In this document: in pieces, positions 24,352 to 32,223 of the stretch
Layout of the letters: each line of letters opens with the position of its first letter
Numbering within the stretch: position 1 is the stretch's first letter
Origin: Paraburkholderia susongensis
Lineage (GTDB): Bacteria > Pseudomonadota > Gammaproteobacteria > Burkholderiales > Burkholderiaceae
Length of the DNA: 64,000 nucleotides
Direction of reading: 5' to 3'
Assembly (NCBI RefSeq): GCF_900177725.1
Contig: NZ_FXAT01000006.1
Location: 62,001-126,000, forward strand
Position numbers and translations under genes: made by a program
Notes under the pieces: generated by a model
Told to the model about the DNA's origin: nothing
Seen by the model: only the letters and a program-made list of their open reading frames with translations
Databases searched by the model: none

Positions 24352-26517
24352 ATGTCGACGAAAAACAGGCGCGACTTTCTGCGCGTCGCTGCCCAATCGG
24401 CGGGCGCAATGGCTGCGTATGCGGGCTTTCCGCCAGCCATTCGCAAGGCGCTCGCGATGCCCGCCGCGAGGCGCACGGGCACGATTCAGGACGTCGAGCA
24501 CGTCGTGATCTTCATGCAGGAGAACCGCTCGTTCGACCACTACTTCGGCGGACTGCGCGGCGTGCGCGGCTTCGGCGATCCGCGTCCGCACCTGCTGCCG
24601 AGCGGCGCACCGGTCTGGCAGCAGCCGCCCGCATCGGTACAGACGTCGCAATATCAGTCGCGCGGGCTGAGCCCGTCGGCGCCGTACGTGTTGCCGTTCT
24701 ATCTCGATCCGAAGCAGACGACCGAATTCCAGCCGGGCACGAACCACGGCTGGAGCACCGGCCACCTCGCGTGGAACGACGGTCAGTGGGACCAGTGGGT
24801 GAACCAGAAGCAGGATGTCCTGACGATGGGCTATCTGAAGCGCGCGGATGTGATGTACCACTACGCGCTCGCCGACGCGTTCACGGTCTGCGATGCGTAT
24901 CATTGCTCCGTGCACGCTGATACCGCACCGAACCGGATCTACCTGTGGACCGGCACGATCGATTCGCGCAACATCTACGGCAGTCCGCCGAACGGCCCCG
25001 GCATCGGCGAGCGCGATAACGTGAACGGCTATACGTGGACCACGTATGCCGAGCGTCTGGAGAACGCGAACATCTCCTGGAAGGTGTACCAGGGCGGCAC
25101 GGGCATTCCGGGCGACCCGACCGACAACTACACCGACAACTCGCTGATGTTCTTCAAGAAGTTCCAGGTGCAGGAAGGCGCGAGCGGCCCGCTCGTCGAC
25201 AAGGGCGCATCGAACCACACGCTTGCCGAGCTCAAGGCCGACGTGCAAGCGAACCAGTTGCCGCAGGTGTCATGGATCGTTGCACCGTACAAGTACAGCG
25301 AGCACCCGTCCGCGTCGCCGACCGATGGCGCGTTCTACATCAACATGGTCCTCGAGGCACTGACGTCGAACCCCGACGTGTGGGCGAAGACCGTGTTCAT
25401 CCTCAATTATGACGAGAACGACGGCCTGTTCGATCACGTCGTGCCGCCGGTGCCGCCGCTCACGAGCGGGCTGAACGGCGAGGGCATGATGTCGTCGAGT
25501 TTGCTGTCGAATATCGGCGACGAATATCTCGACCTCGGCAAGTATCCGCAGGAGATGGGCCCGCTCATTCCGGGCGCGGACCCCGGCGGGATCCAGCCGA
25601 TCGGCCTTGGGCCGCGCGTGCCGCTGATCGTGATCTCGCCGTGGTCCAAGGGCGGCTGGGTCTGCTCGGAGACCTTCGATCATACGTCCGTGCTGCGCTT
25701 TCTCGAGGCGCGTTTTGGCGTCCAGGAGCCGAACATCAGCGCGTGGCGCCGCTCGGTTTGCGGCGACCTGACCTCCGCGTTCGACTTCTCCGGCAAGCCC
25801 GACACGTCGACGGCGAGCTTCACGGTGCCGCAACACATCCAGACAGCCGGCCAGGCGTATCAGGTGCCCGCGCAGCAAACCATGCCGACGCAGGAGCCCG
25901 GCACGCGTCCGGCGCGGGCGTTGCCGTATGAAGTGTTCGTACACAGCCGCGTGAGCGGCCGCGACGGCAATCTGTGGCTCGACTTCTCGAACACCGGAGC
26001 GGCGGGCGCGGCGTTCTACGTGTACGACCGCCTGAACCCGGCTAACCCGCCGCGCCGCTACACGGTCGCATCGCGGGACCAGCTCGCCGACTACTGGAGC
26101 ACGTCGGCCGCGCAAGGTGCGTATCATCTCGCGGTCTACGGGCCGAATGGTTCCTTGTACGAGTTTCAGGGCAATGTGCAGGTCGCGGCGGACGGGCGTC
26201 ACGCGAACCCCGACGCGCGCATCGGCTACGATGTGTTCAACCGCCATGTGTATCTCGAGCTTCGCAACACAGGCACTGCCGCATGCAGCGTCACCGTCGA
26301 CAACGCGTATAGCCGCGCCAACGCGCATCAGTACACGGTGAGGGCCGGTCAGACAGTCCAGGATCACTGGGAACTGAGTTCGAGCCACGGGTGGTTCGAC
26401 CTGAGCATCGCAGCGACGACGCAGGGTGGTGCGTCGGACAAGGTGTTGCGCCGCTTCGCGGGCCACGTCGAGACGGGGCGGCCAAGCCAGAGCGATCCGG
26501 GGCCGGTGAAGCGCTGA
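24352..26517 (+). CDS. phosphocholine-specific phospholipase C (non-hemolytic type)
   Basis: A 721-aa phosphoesterase-family phospholipase C. A Tat signal peptide starts NRRDFLRVAAQSAGAMAAYA (twin Arg at residues 6-7), so it is exported folded. The catalytic domain shows HVVIFMQENRSFDHYFGGLRG, DAYHCSVHADTAPNR, FILNYDENDGLFDHVVPP and FDHTSVLRFLEARFG. Two C-terminal repeat domains of the bacterial PLC type begin near DGNLWLDFSNTG and near DVFNRHVYLELRNTG. The enzyme cleaves phosphatidylcholine or sphingomyelin outside the cell. Size and architecture match PlcN-type enzymes of Pseudomonas and Burkholderia. Confidence 0.94.
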   Translation: MSTKNRRDFLRVAAQSAGAMAAYAGFPPAIRKALAMPAARRTGTIQDVEHVVIFMQENRSFDHYFGGLRGVRGFGDPRPHLLPSGAPVWQQPPASVQTSQYQSRGLSPSAPYVLPFYLDPKQTTEFQPGTNHGWSTGHLAWNDGQWDQWVNQKQDVLTMGYLKRADVMYHYALADAFTVCDAYHCSVHADTAPNRIYLWTGTIDSRNIYGSPPNGPGIGERDNVNGYTWTTYAERLENANISWKVYQGGTGIPGDPTDNYTDNSLMFFKKFQVQEGASGPLVDKGASNHTLAELKADVQANQLPQVSWIVAPYKYSEHPSASPTDGAFYINMVLEALTSNPDVWAKTVFILNYDENDGLFDHVVPPVPPLTSGLNGEGMMSSSLLSNIGDEYLDLGKYPQEMGPLIPGADPGGIQPIGLGPRVPLIVISPWSKGGWVCSETFDHTSVLRFLEARFGVQEPNISAWRRSVCGDLTSAFDFSGKPDTSTASFTVPQHIQTAGQAYQVPAQQTMPTQEPGTRPARALPYEVFVHSRVSGRDGNLWLDFSNTGAAGAAFYVYDRLNPANPPRRYTVASRDQLADYWSTSAAQGAYHLAVYGPNGSLYEFQGNVQVAADGRHANPDARIGYDVFNRHVYLELRNTGTAACSVTVDNAYSRANAHQYTVRAGQTVQDHWELSSSHGWFDLSIAATTQGGASDKVLRRFAGHVETGRPSQSDPGPVKR

Positions 26518-26538
26518 TTGGCGAATTTGTTCATGACG

Positions 26539-26569
26539 AAACGCGGCTTTCAACGGCAAAGCCGCGTTT
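26539..26569. terminator. strong hairpin terminator after phospholipase C
   Basis: AAACGCGGCTTT - 7 bases - AAAGCCGCGTTT, a perfect 12-bp stem 22 bp after the phospholipase stop, ending in TTTCC. It is nearly the same hairpin as that at 28082-28112, and the following sequence (GCTACCT.AACC) is also similar. The two copies therefore look duplicated on either side of the toxin/immunity genes. Confidence 0.8.
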
Positions 26570-26597
26570 CCGATTTGCTACCTCAACCTGCTCAACC

Positions 26598-26640
26598 TGG
26601 ACACTTCGAGCGGCGCATTGCCCGCGCCGGTGCTCATGAG
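26598..26640 (-). pseudogene. diverged fragment of the 4-hydroxy-2-oxovalerate aldolase gene
   Basis: These 43 bases match the functional aldolase gene at 28476-28518 in 37 of 43 positions. In the aldolase frame they would encode MSTGAGNAPLEVS against MGAGAGNAPLEVF. The fragment directly follows a copy of the aldolase operon's terminator, with the about 340 bp that separate the two in the functional locus missing. It looks like the remnant of a second copy of the operon's 3' end, left at the left border of the toxin/immunity cassette. Confidence 0.6.
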
Positions 26641-26745
26641 TAAGCAATTCAGGGTTTGCGGTACTCGAAAATCATCCATCGCCCATATCACGCCTCGTCG
26701 TTGTCGGCTAACTTAGCTCTGCGAACAACCAGGCGGAGTATGTGA

Positions 26746-27582
26746 ATGTCAGCAGGGCAAGATCGGGACGGCGTGCGAGTTGTGTTCAGCGCCCCGCAGT
26801 TAGCGGCAATGCTGGCTCGGGTATCGATTAGCGAGACGGAGACGCTTTCGAACCGTCTTTGGGGCGGTTTGCAAGTTGTTGGTGGCGTGCTGGAAATGGT
26901 GGGTGCAGGAGCGCTATGTGTGCTGCCCGAACCGACGATGGCAAGCAAGGCTGGATGTGTGGCATTCGGTCTGCATGGCTCGGATACGGCGGCATCGGGG
27001 CTGCGGCAGCTTTGGACCGGCACCGACACGCAAACACTGACACAGCGAGGCACTGCGAAGCTCGCCGAGGCGATGAAGGTCAGTCCCGACATGGCGAACA
27101 ATATCGGCCTGTCGCTCGATATCGCCGTGCCCTTCGGCTTTGCTGGCTCGATCAGGGCTGCGCGCGTCGCGCGTGTCACAATGGGCCGGATTAATCTGGA
27201 AATGCACGAAGCGAAAGCGGGAAGCGGGATCGGCGGCCATACGCTCGAGAAGCACGTGGGAAAAGACAAAGCGTGGTTGCAGGCAAGACTTGCGCGCGAG
27301 CCTCGGCGTGAAATGGTCAGTTCATTCTTTGATCGACAAGCGGCTGAATGGGCCATTTCTGGAATCATGCAGAAGCGCGCATCGGATATCCAGGCATGGA
27401 CACGGCCAGGCAATGCCAGCCGCACACTCCAGTTGGTTGGCGAGACTGGAAGAACGGTAGGATACGGATTGGTGAGGGAAACCGGAAAGATGATTGAACT
27501 GAGCAAGGTTGAGATGTTCTTGCGCAAGGAACGATACAACGGCATGCCATATTACGTAGTTACTGCTTTTTTGGTGAAATAA
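26746..27582 (+). CDS. RNase A-like toxin (polymorphic/CdiA-CT-type)
   Basis: A 278-aa protein. Residues about 154-278 match the bacterial RNase A-like toxin domain: HEAKAGSGIGGHTLEKHVG, then SSFFDRQAAEWAI, ELSKVEMFLRKE and the end YYVVTAFLVK. Candidate catalytic residues are His165 (or His170), Tyr270 and Thr273, by analogy with the CdiA RNase A-type toxin. The N-terminal half has a hydrophobic Gly-rich segment (about 40-62) and a conserved-looking QLWTGTDTQTLTQRGTAKLAEAM block, possibly a delivery or pretoxin region. There is no signal peptide and no CdiA, Rhs or type VI gene nearby, so the delivery route is unknown. The immunity gene starts 5 bp later. Confidence 0.75.
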   Translation: MSAGQDRDGVRVVFSAPQLAAMLARVSISETETLSNRLWGGLQVVGGVLEMVGAGALCVLPEPTMASKAGCVAFGLHGSDTAASGLRQLWTGTDTQTLTQRGTAKLAEAMKVSPDMANNIGLSLDIAVPFGFAGSIRAARVARVTMGRINLEMHEAKAGSGIGGHTLEKHVGKDKAWLQARLAREPRREMVSSFFDRQAAEWAISGIMQKRASDIQAWTRPGNASRTLQLVGETGRTVGYGLVRETGKMIELSKVEMFLRKERYNGMPYYVVTAFLVK

Positions 27583-27587
27583 AGGCA

Positions 27588-27881
27588 ATGAAACATACCG
27601 ATCGATACCCCGAACTTTCAAAGTTTCTCCAAGGTTACTTAGGAGAAGAATTTGATTTATGGGGGGATACGATAGAGGAAATCGTTGCTGCGTATAGAAG
27701 TGAAAGTCAACCGCCAGCACGGTTAATTCTGGTAGGTCAGATTGATCAATTCTGTCGCGATCATGCACTGGATCTCGACACCGCGTTTAAGGCTGCGTAC
27801 GGGCTGACTTTTAATCCTGTCTCGTGGGGACACACCACCGCGTCGTTCTTTGAAGAAGTGAAGCGGCTTCTCAACGAATAA
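27588..27881 (+). CDS. immunity protein for the RNase A-like toxin (CdiI-type)
   Basis: A 97-aa acidic cytoplasmic protein starting 5 bp after the toxin stop, with AAGG before the ATG. The opening YPELSKFLQGYLGEEFDLWGDTIEEIV is the pattern of contact-dependent growth-inhibition immunity proteins that protect against this toxin class. Many Asp/Glu residues suit binding a basic RNase. Base composition is clearly more AT-rich than the neighbours, which points to recent acquisition. Identification rests on the pattern and the gene order. Confidence 0.72.
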   Translation: MKHTDRYPELSKFLQGYLGEEFDLWGDTIEEIVAAYRSESQPPARLILVGQIDQFCRDHALDLDTAFKAAYGLTFNPVSWGHTTASFFEEVKRLLNE

Positions 27882-28081
27882 CCACGCCACGCCGGCGATG
27901 AATCTTATCAAAGACGTCCTGACCGAGAGAAGAGCAGGTGATATCAGAATTTCATTTCAGGGCTAATCGTCACCAGCGAAAACTACCGACACTTCTGTAT
28001 CTGATTCGAAGGTGAGGACTAACCGGACAAACAGCGTCAACCGTCGGTCCACGCCGGATCAGTCGCAACCGGCTCACAACG

Positions 28082-28112
28082 AAACGCGGCTTTCAACACC
28101 CAAGCCGCGTTT
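28082..28112. terminator. terminator of the aldolase operon (second hairpin copy)
   Basis: AAACGCGGCTT - 9 bases - AAGCCGCGTTT, an 11-bp perfect stem lying 22 bp beyond the aldolase stop on the minus strand. In that direction it is followed by TTTCGTTG. It can also stop plus-strand transcription coming from the immunity gene. It duplicates the hairpin at 26539-26569. Confidence 0.8.
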
Positions 28113-28134
28113 CTGCTTCGCTACCTTAACCCGT

Positions 28135-29199
28135 TTAATCCGCCTCACTCATCGTCGGCTCGACGCGCACCTCTTCATGCGCGGCGCGCTTCAACAGATC
28201 GAGCGCAACGTCGACGATCATATCTTCCTGCCCGCCCACCATCTTGCGCCGCCCAAGCTCGACAAGAATGTCGACCGTCTTGAGCCCATACTTGCTCGCG
28301 GCAATTTCCGCATGCCGCAGGAAGCTCGAATACACACCCGCGTAACCCAGCGCGAGCGTCTCGCGATCCACGCGCACCGGCCGGTCCTGCAACGGCCGCA
28401 CCAGATCGTCCGCCGCATCCATCAGCCGATACAGATCGCAGCCGTGATTCCAGTCCTGACGCTCCGCCGCCGCGATGAACACCTCGAGCGGCGCATTGCC
28501 CGCGCCGGCGCCCATGCCCGCGAGGCTCGCGTCGATGCGATCGCAGCCCTCCTCGACCGCCACTAGCGAATTCGCGACGCCGAGGCTCAGATTGTGGTGC
28601 GCGTGCATGCCGGTCTGCGTTTCCGGCTTCAGCGCGTCCTTGAACGCTCGGAAGCGGTCGCGAACGTCGTTCATGCCGAGCGCGCCGCCCGAATCCACGA
28701 CGTACACGCAGCTCGCGCCGTAGCTCTCCATCAGCTTCGCCTGCTCAGCGAGCTTCTGCGGCGTCGTCATATGGCTCATCATCAGAAAGCCGACCGGGTC
28801 CATGCCGAGTTCGCGCGCGAACTCGAGATGCTGGCGCGACACGTCCGCTTCCGTGCAATGCGTGGCGACCCGCACGACACGCGCGCCCGCATCGTAGGCA
28901 TTGCGCAGATCGTGCATCGTGCCGATACCGGGAATCAGCAGCGTCGCGATCTTCGCGGTCGTGACGCTTTCGGCCGCCGCCGCGATCCATTCGACGTCGC
29001 TATGCGCGCCAAAACCGTAGTTGAAGCTCGATCCTTCGACGCCGTCGCCGTGCGCGACCTCGATACTGTCGACGCCCGCCTGATCGAGCGCGGCCGCAAT
29101 CGCCTTCACGTGAGCGATGCTGTACTGATGGCGAATCGCATGACTGCCGTCACGCAGCGTCACGTCGGAGATATAGAGTTTTTTGTCGATCGTTGTCAT
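28135..29199 (-). CDS. nbaI: 4-hydroxy-2-oxovalerate aldolase
   Basis: A 354-aa HMGL-like aldolase (DmpG/BphI/MhpE class). It has the metal and active-site motif ISDVTLRDGSHAIRHQY, then EVAHGDGVEGSSFNYG, the His pair in GMHAHHNLSLGVANS and AGMGAGAGNAPLEV. It splits 4-hydroxy-2-oxovalerate into pyruvate and acetaldehyde, using Mn2+ or a similar ion. Its start codon overlaps the stop of the acetaldehyde dehydrogenase by one base (TAATG). This fits the known complex that channels acetaldehyde between the two enzymes. It is the last gene of the operon before the terminator. Confidence 0.97.
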   Translation of the reverse strand: MTTIDKKLYISDVTLRDGSHAIRHQYSIAHVKAIAAALDQAGVDSIEVAHGDGVEGSSFNYGFGAHSDVEWIAAAAESVTTAKIATLLIPGIGTMHDLRNAYDAGARVVRVATHCTEADVSRQHLEFARELGMDPVGFLMMSHMTTPQKLAEQAKLMESYGASCVYVVDSGGALGMNDVRDRFRAFKDALKPETQTGMHAHHNLSLGVANSLVAVEEGCDRIDASLAGMGAGAGNAPLEVFIAAAERQDWNHGCDLYRLMDAADDLVRPLQDRPVRVDRETLALGYAGVYSSFLRHAEIAASKYGLKTVDILVELGRRKMVGGQEDMIVDVALDLLKRAAHEEVRVEPTMSEAD

Positions 29200-30158
29200 T
29201 ACACGGCCTCCTTGTGTCCACGCGCGATGCCGGCCGCGACGCGGCGGCGCGCCATCATGTCGGCGCAGGCGAGCGCGGCCGACGTCATGATGTCGAGATT
29301 GCCCGCATAGGCGGGCAGGTAGTGAGCGGCGCCTTCCACTTCGAGAAATACCGAGGTTTTCAGGCCATGCCTCGGGCCGATGCCGGGCACGTTCAGCGGC
29401 TGTTCAGGGGCGATCACGTCGAACTGCACCTTCTGCTTCAGGCGGTAGCCCGGCACATACGCCTGCACGCTTGCGACCATTTGCGCGATGCTGTCTTCGA
29501 TCGCCTGCTGGTCCGCAAGATCGGACAGCACGAACACCGTGTCGCGCATGATGAGCGGCGGTTCAGCCGGATTCAGCACGATGATCGCCTTGCCTCGCGT
29601 CGCGCCGCCGAGCGTTTCGATCGCGCTGCGCGTCGTTTCGGTGAACTCGTCGATGTTCGCGCGCGTGCCGGGACCCGCCGACTTGCTCGCGATCGACGCG
29701 ATGATTTCCGCGTAATGGACCTTCGCGACGCGCGACACCGCCGCGACGATCGGAATCGTCGCCTGGCCACCGCAGGTGACCATGTTCATATTGGTCGCGT
29801 TCTCGGCTTCGAGATTGATCGCCGGGATCACGTACGGGCCGATTGCCGCGGGCGTCAGGTCGATCACCTGCACGCCATGCTGCTGTAGCACGTCGTTGTG
29901 GCGCTTGTGCGCGCCGGCCGACGTCGCGTCGAACACGATGTCGATGTCTTTGAACAGGTCGAGTTTCAGCAGACCGTCGAGACCTTCGGCGGTCGTCGTC
30001 ACGCCGAGCCGGCGCGCCCGCGCGAGGCCGTCCGATTGCGGATCGACGCCGACCATCGCACTCATTTCGAGGTGCTGACTATTGCGCATCACTTTTATCA
30101 TCAGATCGGTGCCGATATTACCGGACCCGATGATCGCCACTTTTACCTTACCAGTCAT
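29199..30158 (-). CDS. nbaJ: acetaldehyde dehydrogenase (acetylating)
   Basis: A 319-aa CoA-acylating acetaldehyde dehydrogenase (DmpF/BphJ/MhpF class). The NAD-binding motif is VAIIGSGNIGTDLMIKV, the catalytic Cys is in NMVTCGGQATIPIVAAVS, and GPGTRANIDEFTETT follows. It converts the aldolase's acetaldehyde to acetyl-CoA with NAD+ and CoA. The start ATG at 30158 follows AGGAG; a GTG six bases earlier is less well placed. It is one base from overlap with the aldolase gene. A 96-bp gap separates it from the upstream decarboxylase gene. Confidence 0.97.
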   Translation of the reverse strand: MTGKVKVAIIGSGNIGTDLMIKVMRNSQHLEMSAMVGVDPQSDGLARARRLGVTTTAEGLDGLLKLDLFKDIDIVFDATSAGAHKRHNDVLQQHGVQVIDLTPAAIGPYVIPAINLEAENATNMNMVTCGGQATIPIVAAVSRVAKVHYAEIIASIASKSAGPGTRANIDEFTETTRSAIETLGGATRGKAIIVLNPAEPPLIMRDTVFVLSDLADQQAIEDSIAQMVASVQAYVPGYRLKQKVQFDVIAPEQPLNVPGIGPRHGLKTSVFLEVEGAAHYLPAYAGNLDIMTSAALACADMMARRRVAAGIARGHKEAV

Positions 30159-30254
30159 ATTCACTCCTGAATCGTGCTTGATACTTCTGTTTGCGTACGC
30201 GAGGTTGTGCAGCGCGCCGTCCGGTGCTCCACGGGTGGCGCGCCGCGCAATGCG

Positions 30255-31022
30255 TCAACCTCTGACGTGAAAGCCCGCGCTGCCGAGCCGTTCCATCTCG
30301 ACCGACACGTACTGGCCCGGCTTGATCCATTCGGCCGGCGTCGCGCCGCCCGCCATCACGATCCAGCCCGCTTGCAGCGGTTCGCCCGCCTGCGCGGACA
30401 GACGCGCGGCGGCGACCAGCGAGCGCAGCGGATGCCCGAGCAGCGCGGCGGTCGAGCCGACCTGCACGACGCGCCCGTCGATGTTCAGCGTGAGGCCGAG
30501 GTTGCCGAAGTCGATGCGCGGATCGCGCCACGCGCCGATCACGAAGCCGCTCGACGACGCGTTGTCCGCGATCACTTCGGGCAGCGTGAACTTGAAGTCC
30601 TTGTAGCGCGAGTCGATGATTTCGAGTGCTGGCGCGATCGCCTCGACGGCTGCGAGTGCCTGCGGTCCGGTGACGTCGCCGTCGAGCGAATGCTTGAGCA
30701 CGAACGCGATTTCCGGTTCGACGCGCGGATGCACGAAGCGCGAGAAATCGACCGACGTGCCTTCCTCGATCTGCATGCCGGCGCTCAGGCGGCCCCAGAT
30801 CACGTCGGACAGGCCCATCTGCACCATCTTCGCGCGGCTCGTGAAGCCCATCTTCACGCCGACGCGGCGCTCGCCGCGCGCGACGCGCCGCCTGATCGAC
30901 GCCGCCTGAATTTCGTAGGCCTGATCGAGCGACAGGCGGCCTTCGGGATCGAACTGGGAAACTTCGGTGGCGGTGCGCGCTGCGTCGTCGAGCAGCGTCG
31001 CGTATTCGTTGATCTGGCTCAT
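30255..31022 (-). CDS. nbaG: 2-oxo-3-hexenedioate decarboxylase (4-oxalocrotonate decarboxylase)
   Basis: A 255-aa fumarylacetoacetase-fold protein of the hydratase/decarboxylase pair. VGVKMGFTSRAKMVQMGLSDVIWG is diagnostic of the DmpH/NbaG branch; the sister hydratase has GCKIGLTSVAVQKQLGVDQPD instead. The metal ligands fall in HPRVEPEIAFVL. It decarboxylates 2-oxo-3-hexenedioate to 2-hydroxypenta-2,4-dienoate. Its ATG overlaps the upstream hydratase stop (ATGA); the two proteins of this family are known to form a complex. Confidence 0.94.
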   Translation of the reverse strand: MSQINEYATLLDDAARTATEVSQFDPEGRLSLDQAYEIQAASIRRRVARGERRVGVKMGFTSRAKMVQMGLSDVIWGRLSAGMQIEEGTSVDFSRFVHPRVEPEIAFVLKHSLDGDVTGPQALAAVEAIAPALEIIDSRYKDFKFTLPEVIADNASSSGFVIGAWRDPRIDFGNLGLTLNIDGRVVQVGSTAALLGHPLRSLVAAARLSAQAGEPLQAGWIVMAGGATPAEWIKPGQYVSVEMERLGSAGFHVRG

Positions 31023-31834
31023 TGACGTGCCTCGTTCGCGGAAGTGGGGTTGGCGTCGAACACGGCTCGCACCGAGCCCAGTCCGTTGATGCGCGCGTCG
31101 AAGATGTCGCCGGGCGTGACCGCGACCATCGGGCCGAGCGCGCCGGACAGCACGAGATCGCCTGCCTTCAGCGGCGTGCCGAACGCGGCCATCGTGCGCG
31201 CGAGCCATACGACCGCGTTGACCGGATGGCCGAGGCAGGCCGCGCCCGCGCCGACCGAGACCGGTTCGCCGCGCCGCTCCATCACCATGCCGCACAAGCG
31301 CAGGTCGAATTCCGACAGTTTGCGCGGGCTGTTGCCCAGCACGTAGGCGGACGACGACGCGTTGTCCGCGATGGTGTCGGTAATGCGGATGTTCCAGTTC
31401 GCGATGCGGCTGCCGACGATTTCGAGCGCCGGCAGCGCGTAGTCGATCGCGTTGAGCACATCGAGCTGGCCCGGGTTCGGCATGTTCAGATCGCGGCCGA
31501 TCACGAATGCAATCTCCGCCTCGATCTTCGGCTGCGTCAGGAGGGACGCGGGAATCGGTTCGCCGTCGCCGTAGCCCATGTCGTCGAACAGCATGCCGAA
31601 ATCGGGCTGGTCGACGCCGAGCTGCTTCTGCACCGCGACCGACGTCAAACCGATCTTGCAACCGACGATGCGCCGTCCGTCGGCGACGCGCCGCTCGGTG
31701 TTGACGCGCTGAATTGCGTAGGCGTCGTCGATGCTCATCTGTTCGTAGGTCTCACGCAGCGGCGCAATGTATTCGCCGCTACGCTCGGCTTTCGCAAGCG
31801 CGCTGGCCGCGGCTTCGATCTGTTGCGGCGTCAT
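31019..31834 (-). CDS. nbaH: 2-oxopent-4-enoate hydratase
   Basis: A 271-aa hydratase of the DmpE/MhpD/NbaH branch. The branch motif is GCKIGLTSVAVQKQLGVDQPDFGMLFDDM, with metal ligands in TQPKIEAEIAFVIG. It hydrates 2-hydroxypenta-2,4-dienoate to 4-hydroxy-2-oxovalerate. The start ATG at 31834 overlaps the tautomerase stop; a longer in-frame extension to 32179 covers the tautomerase gene and is rejected. Both ends overlap neighbours as ATGA, so three proteins are translationally coupled. Confidence 0.94.
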   Translation of the reverse strand: MTPQQIEAAASALAKAERSGEYIAPLRETYEQMSIDDAYAIQRVNTERRVADGRRIVGCKIGLTSVAVQKQLGVDQPDFGMLFDDMGYGDGEPIPASLLTQPKIEAEIAFVIGRDLNMPNPGQLDVLNAIDYALPALEIVGSRIANWNIRITDTIADNASSSAYVLGNSPRKLSEFDLRLCGMVMERRGEPVSVGAGAACLGHPVNAVVWLARTMAAFGTPLKAGDLVLSGALGPMVAVTPGDIFDARINGLGSVRAVFDANPTSANEARQ

Positions 31835-32040
31835 TTGGCCTTCTCCTGTGCAGCGGCGATTTCGTCCTTGGTCTGATCGCCGACGGCCCAATGCGTGGCT
31901 GGCGTGACCGTCGCATAGACGCGGATGGAATTGAGCGGCGCGCCGAGCGTTTCGTGCACCGTGCGCGCGACCGCTTTGACGCACGCCTTGATCGCGGCTT
32001 CGTCGCGTCCCTCGACGAGGGAAATATGGATGATCGGCAT
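31831..32040 (-). CDS. 4-oxalocrotonate tautomerase
   Basis: A 69-aa tautomerase. The sequence begins MPIIHISLVEGRDEAAIKACVKAVARTV, so after Met removal Pro1 is the catalytic base. Arg11 (mature) is present in EGRDE. It isomerises 4-oxalocrotonate between enol and keto forms ahead of the decarboxylase. It is the first gene of the minus-strand operon, divergent from the LysR gene at 32224, which would control it. Its 4-base overlap with the hydratase start marks the beginning of a coupled chain. Confidence 0.92.
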   Translation of the reverse strand: MPIIHISLVEGRDEAAIKACVKAVARTVHETLGAPLNSIRVYATVTPATHWAVGDQTKDEIAAAQEKAK

Positions 32041-32141
32041 GATGAGTCCTGTTTGCGTGAGCAGGGTGACGGCGCGCCGTGCAGGCGATGCGGCAACGCG
32101 GCGCCGTATGGATCGCCAGTGATGATCGCCGTTGAGATGAC

Positions 32142-32187
32142 ATACCGTCCAATACTGTTTTTTGAAAATCTGATACCATTTCGGTAT
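32142..32187. promoter_or_regulatory. LysR-type box in the tautomerase/LysR intergenic region
   Basis: ATACC-ATTTC-GGTAT at 32173-32187 is a perfect 5-bp inverted repeat that fits the T-N11-A LysR consensus. A second ATACC half-site with the same 5-base spacing (then ATACT) starts at 32142. These lie between the divergent starts at 32040 and 32224, as expected for a recognition site plus activation site of the regulator encoded next door. Confidence 0.6.
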
Positions 32188-32223
32188 GGCGCGACTGACA
32201 CGCGTGCGAACGGGAATCGACCG

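Noticed and set aside
26539..28112. Inverted or direct repeats as ends of an insertion sequence or integron
   Set aside because: The flanking repeats are terminator hairpins and an aldolase fragment; there is no transposase or integrase and no short target-site duplication that I can see.
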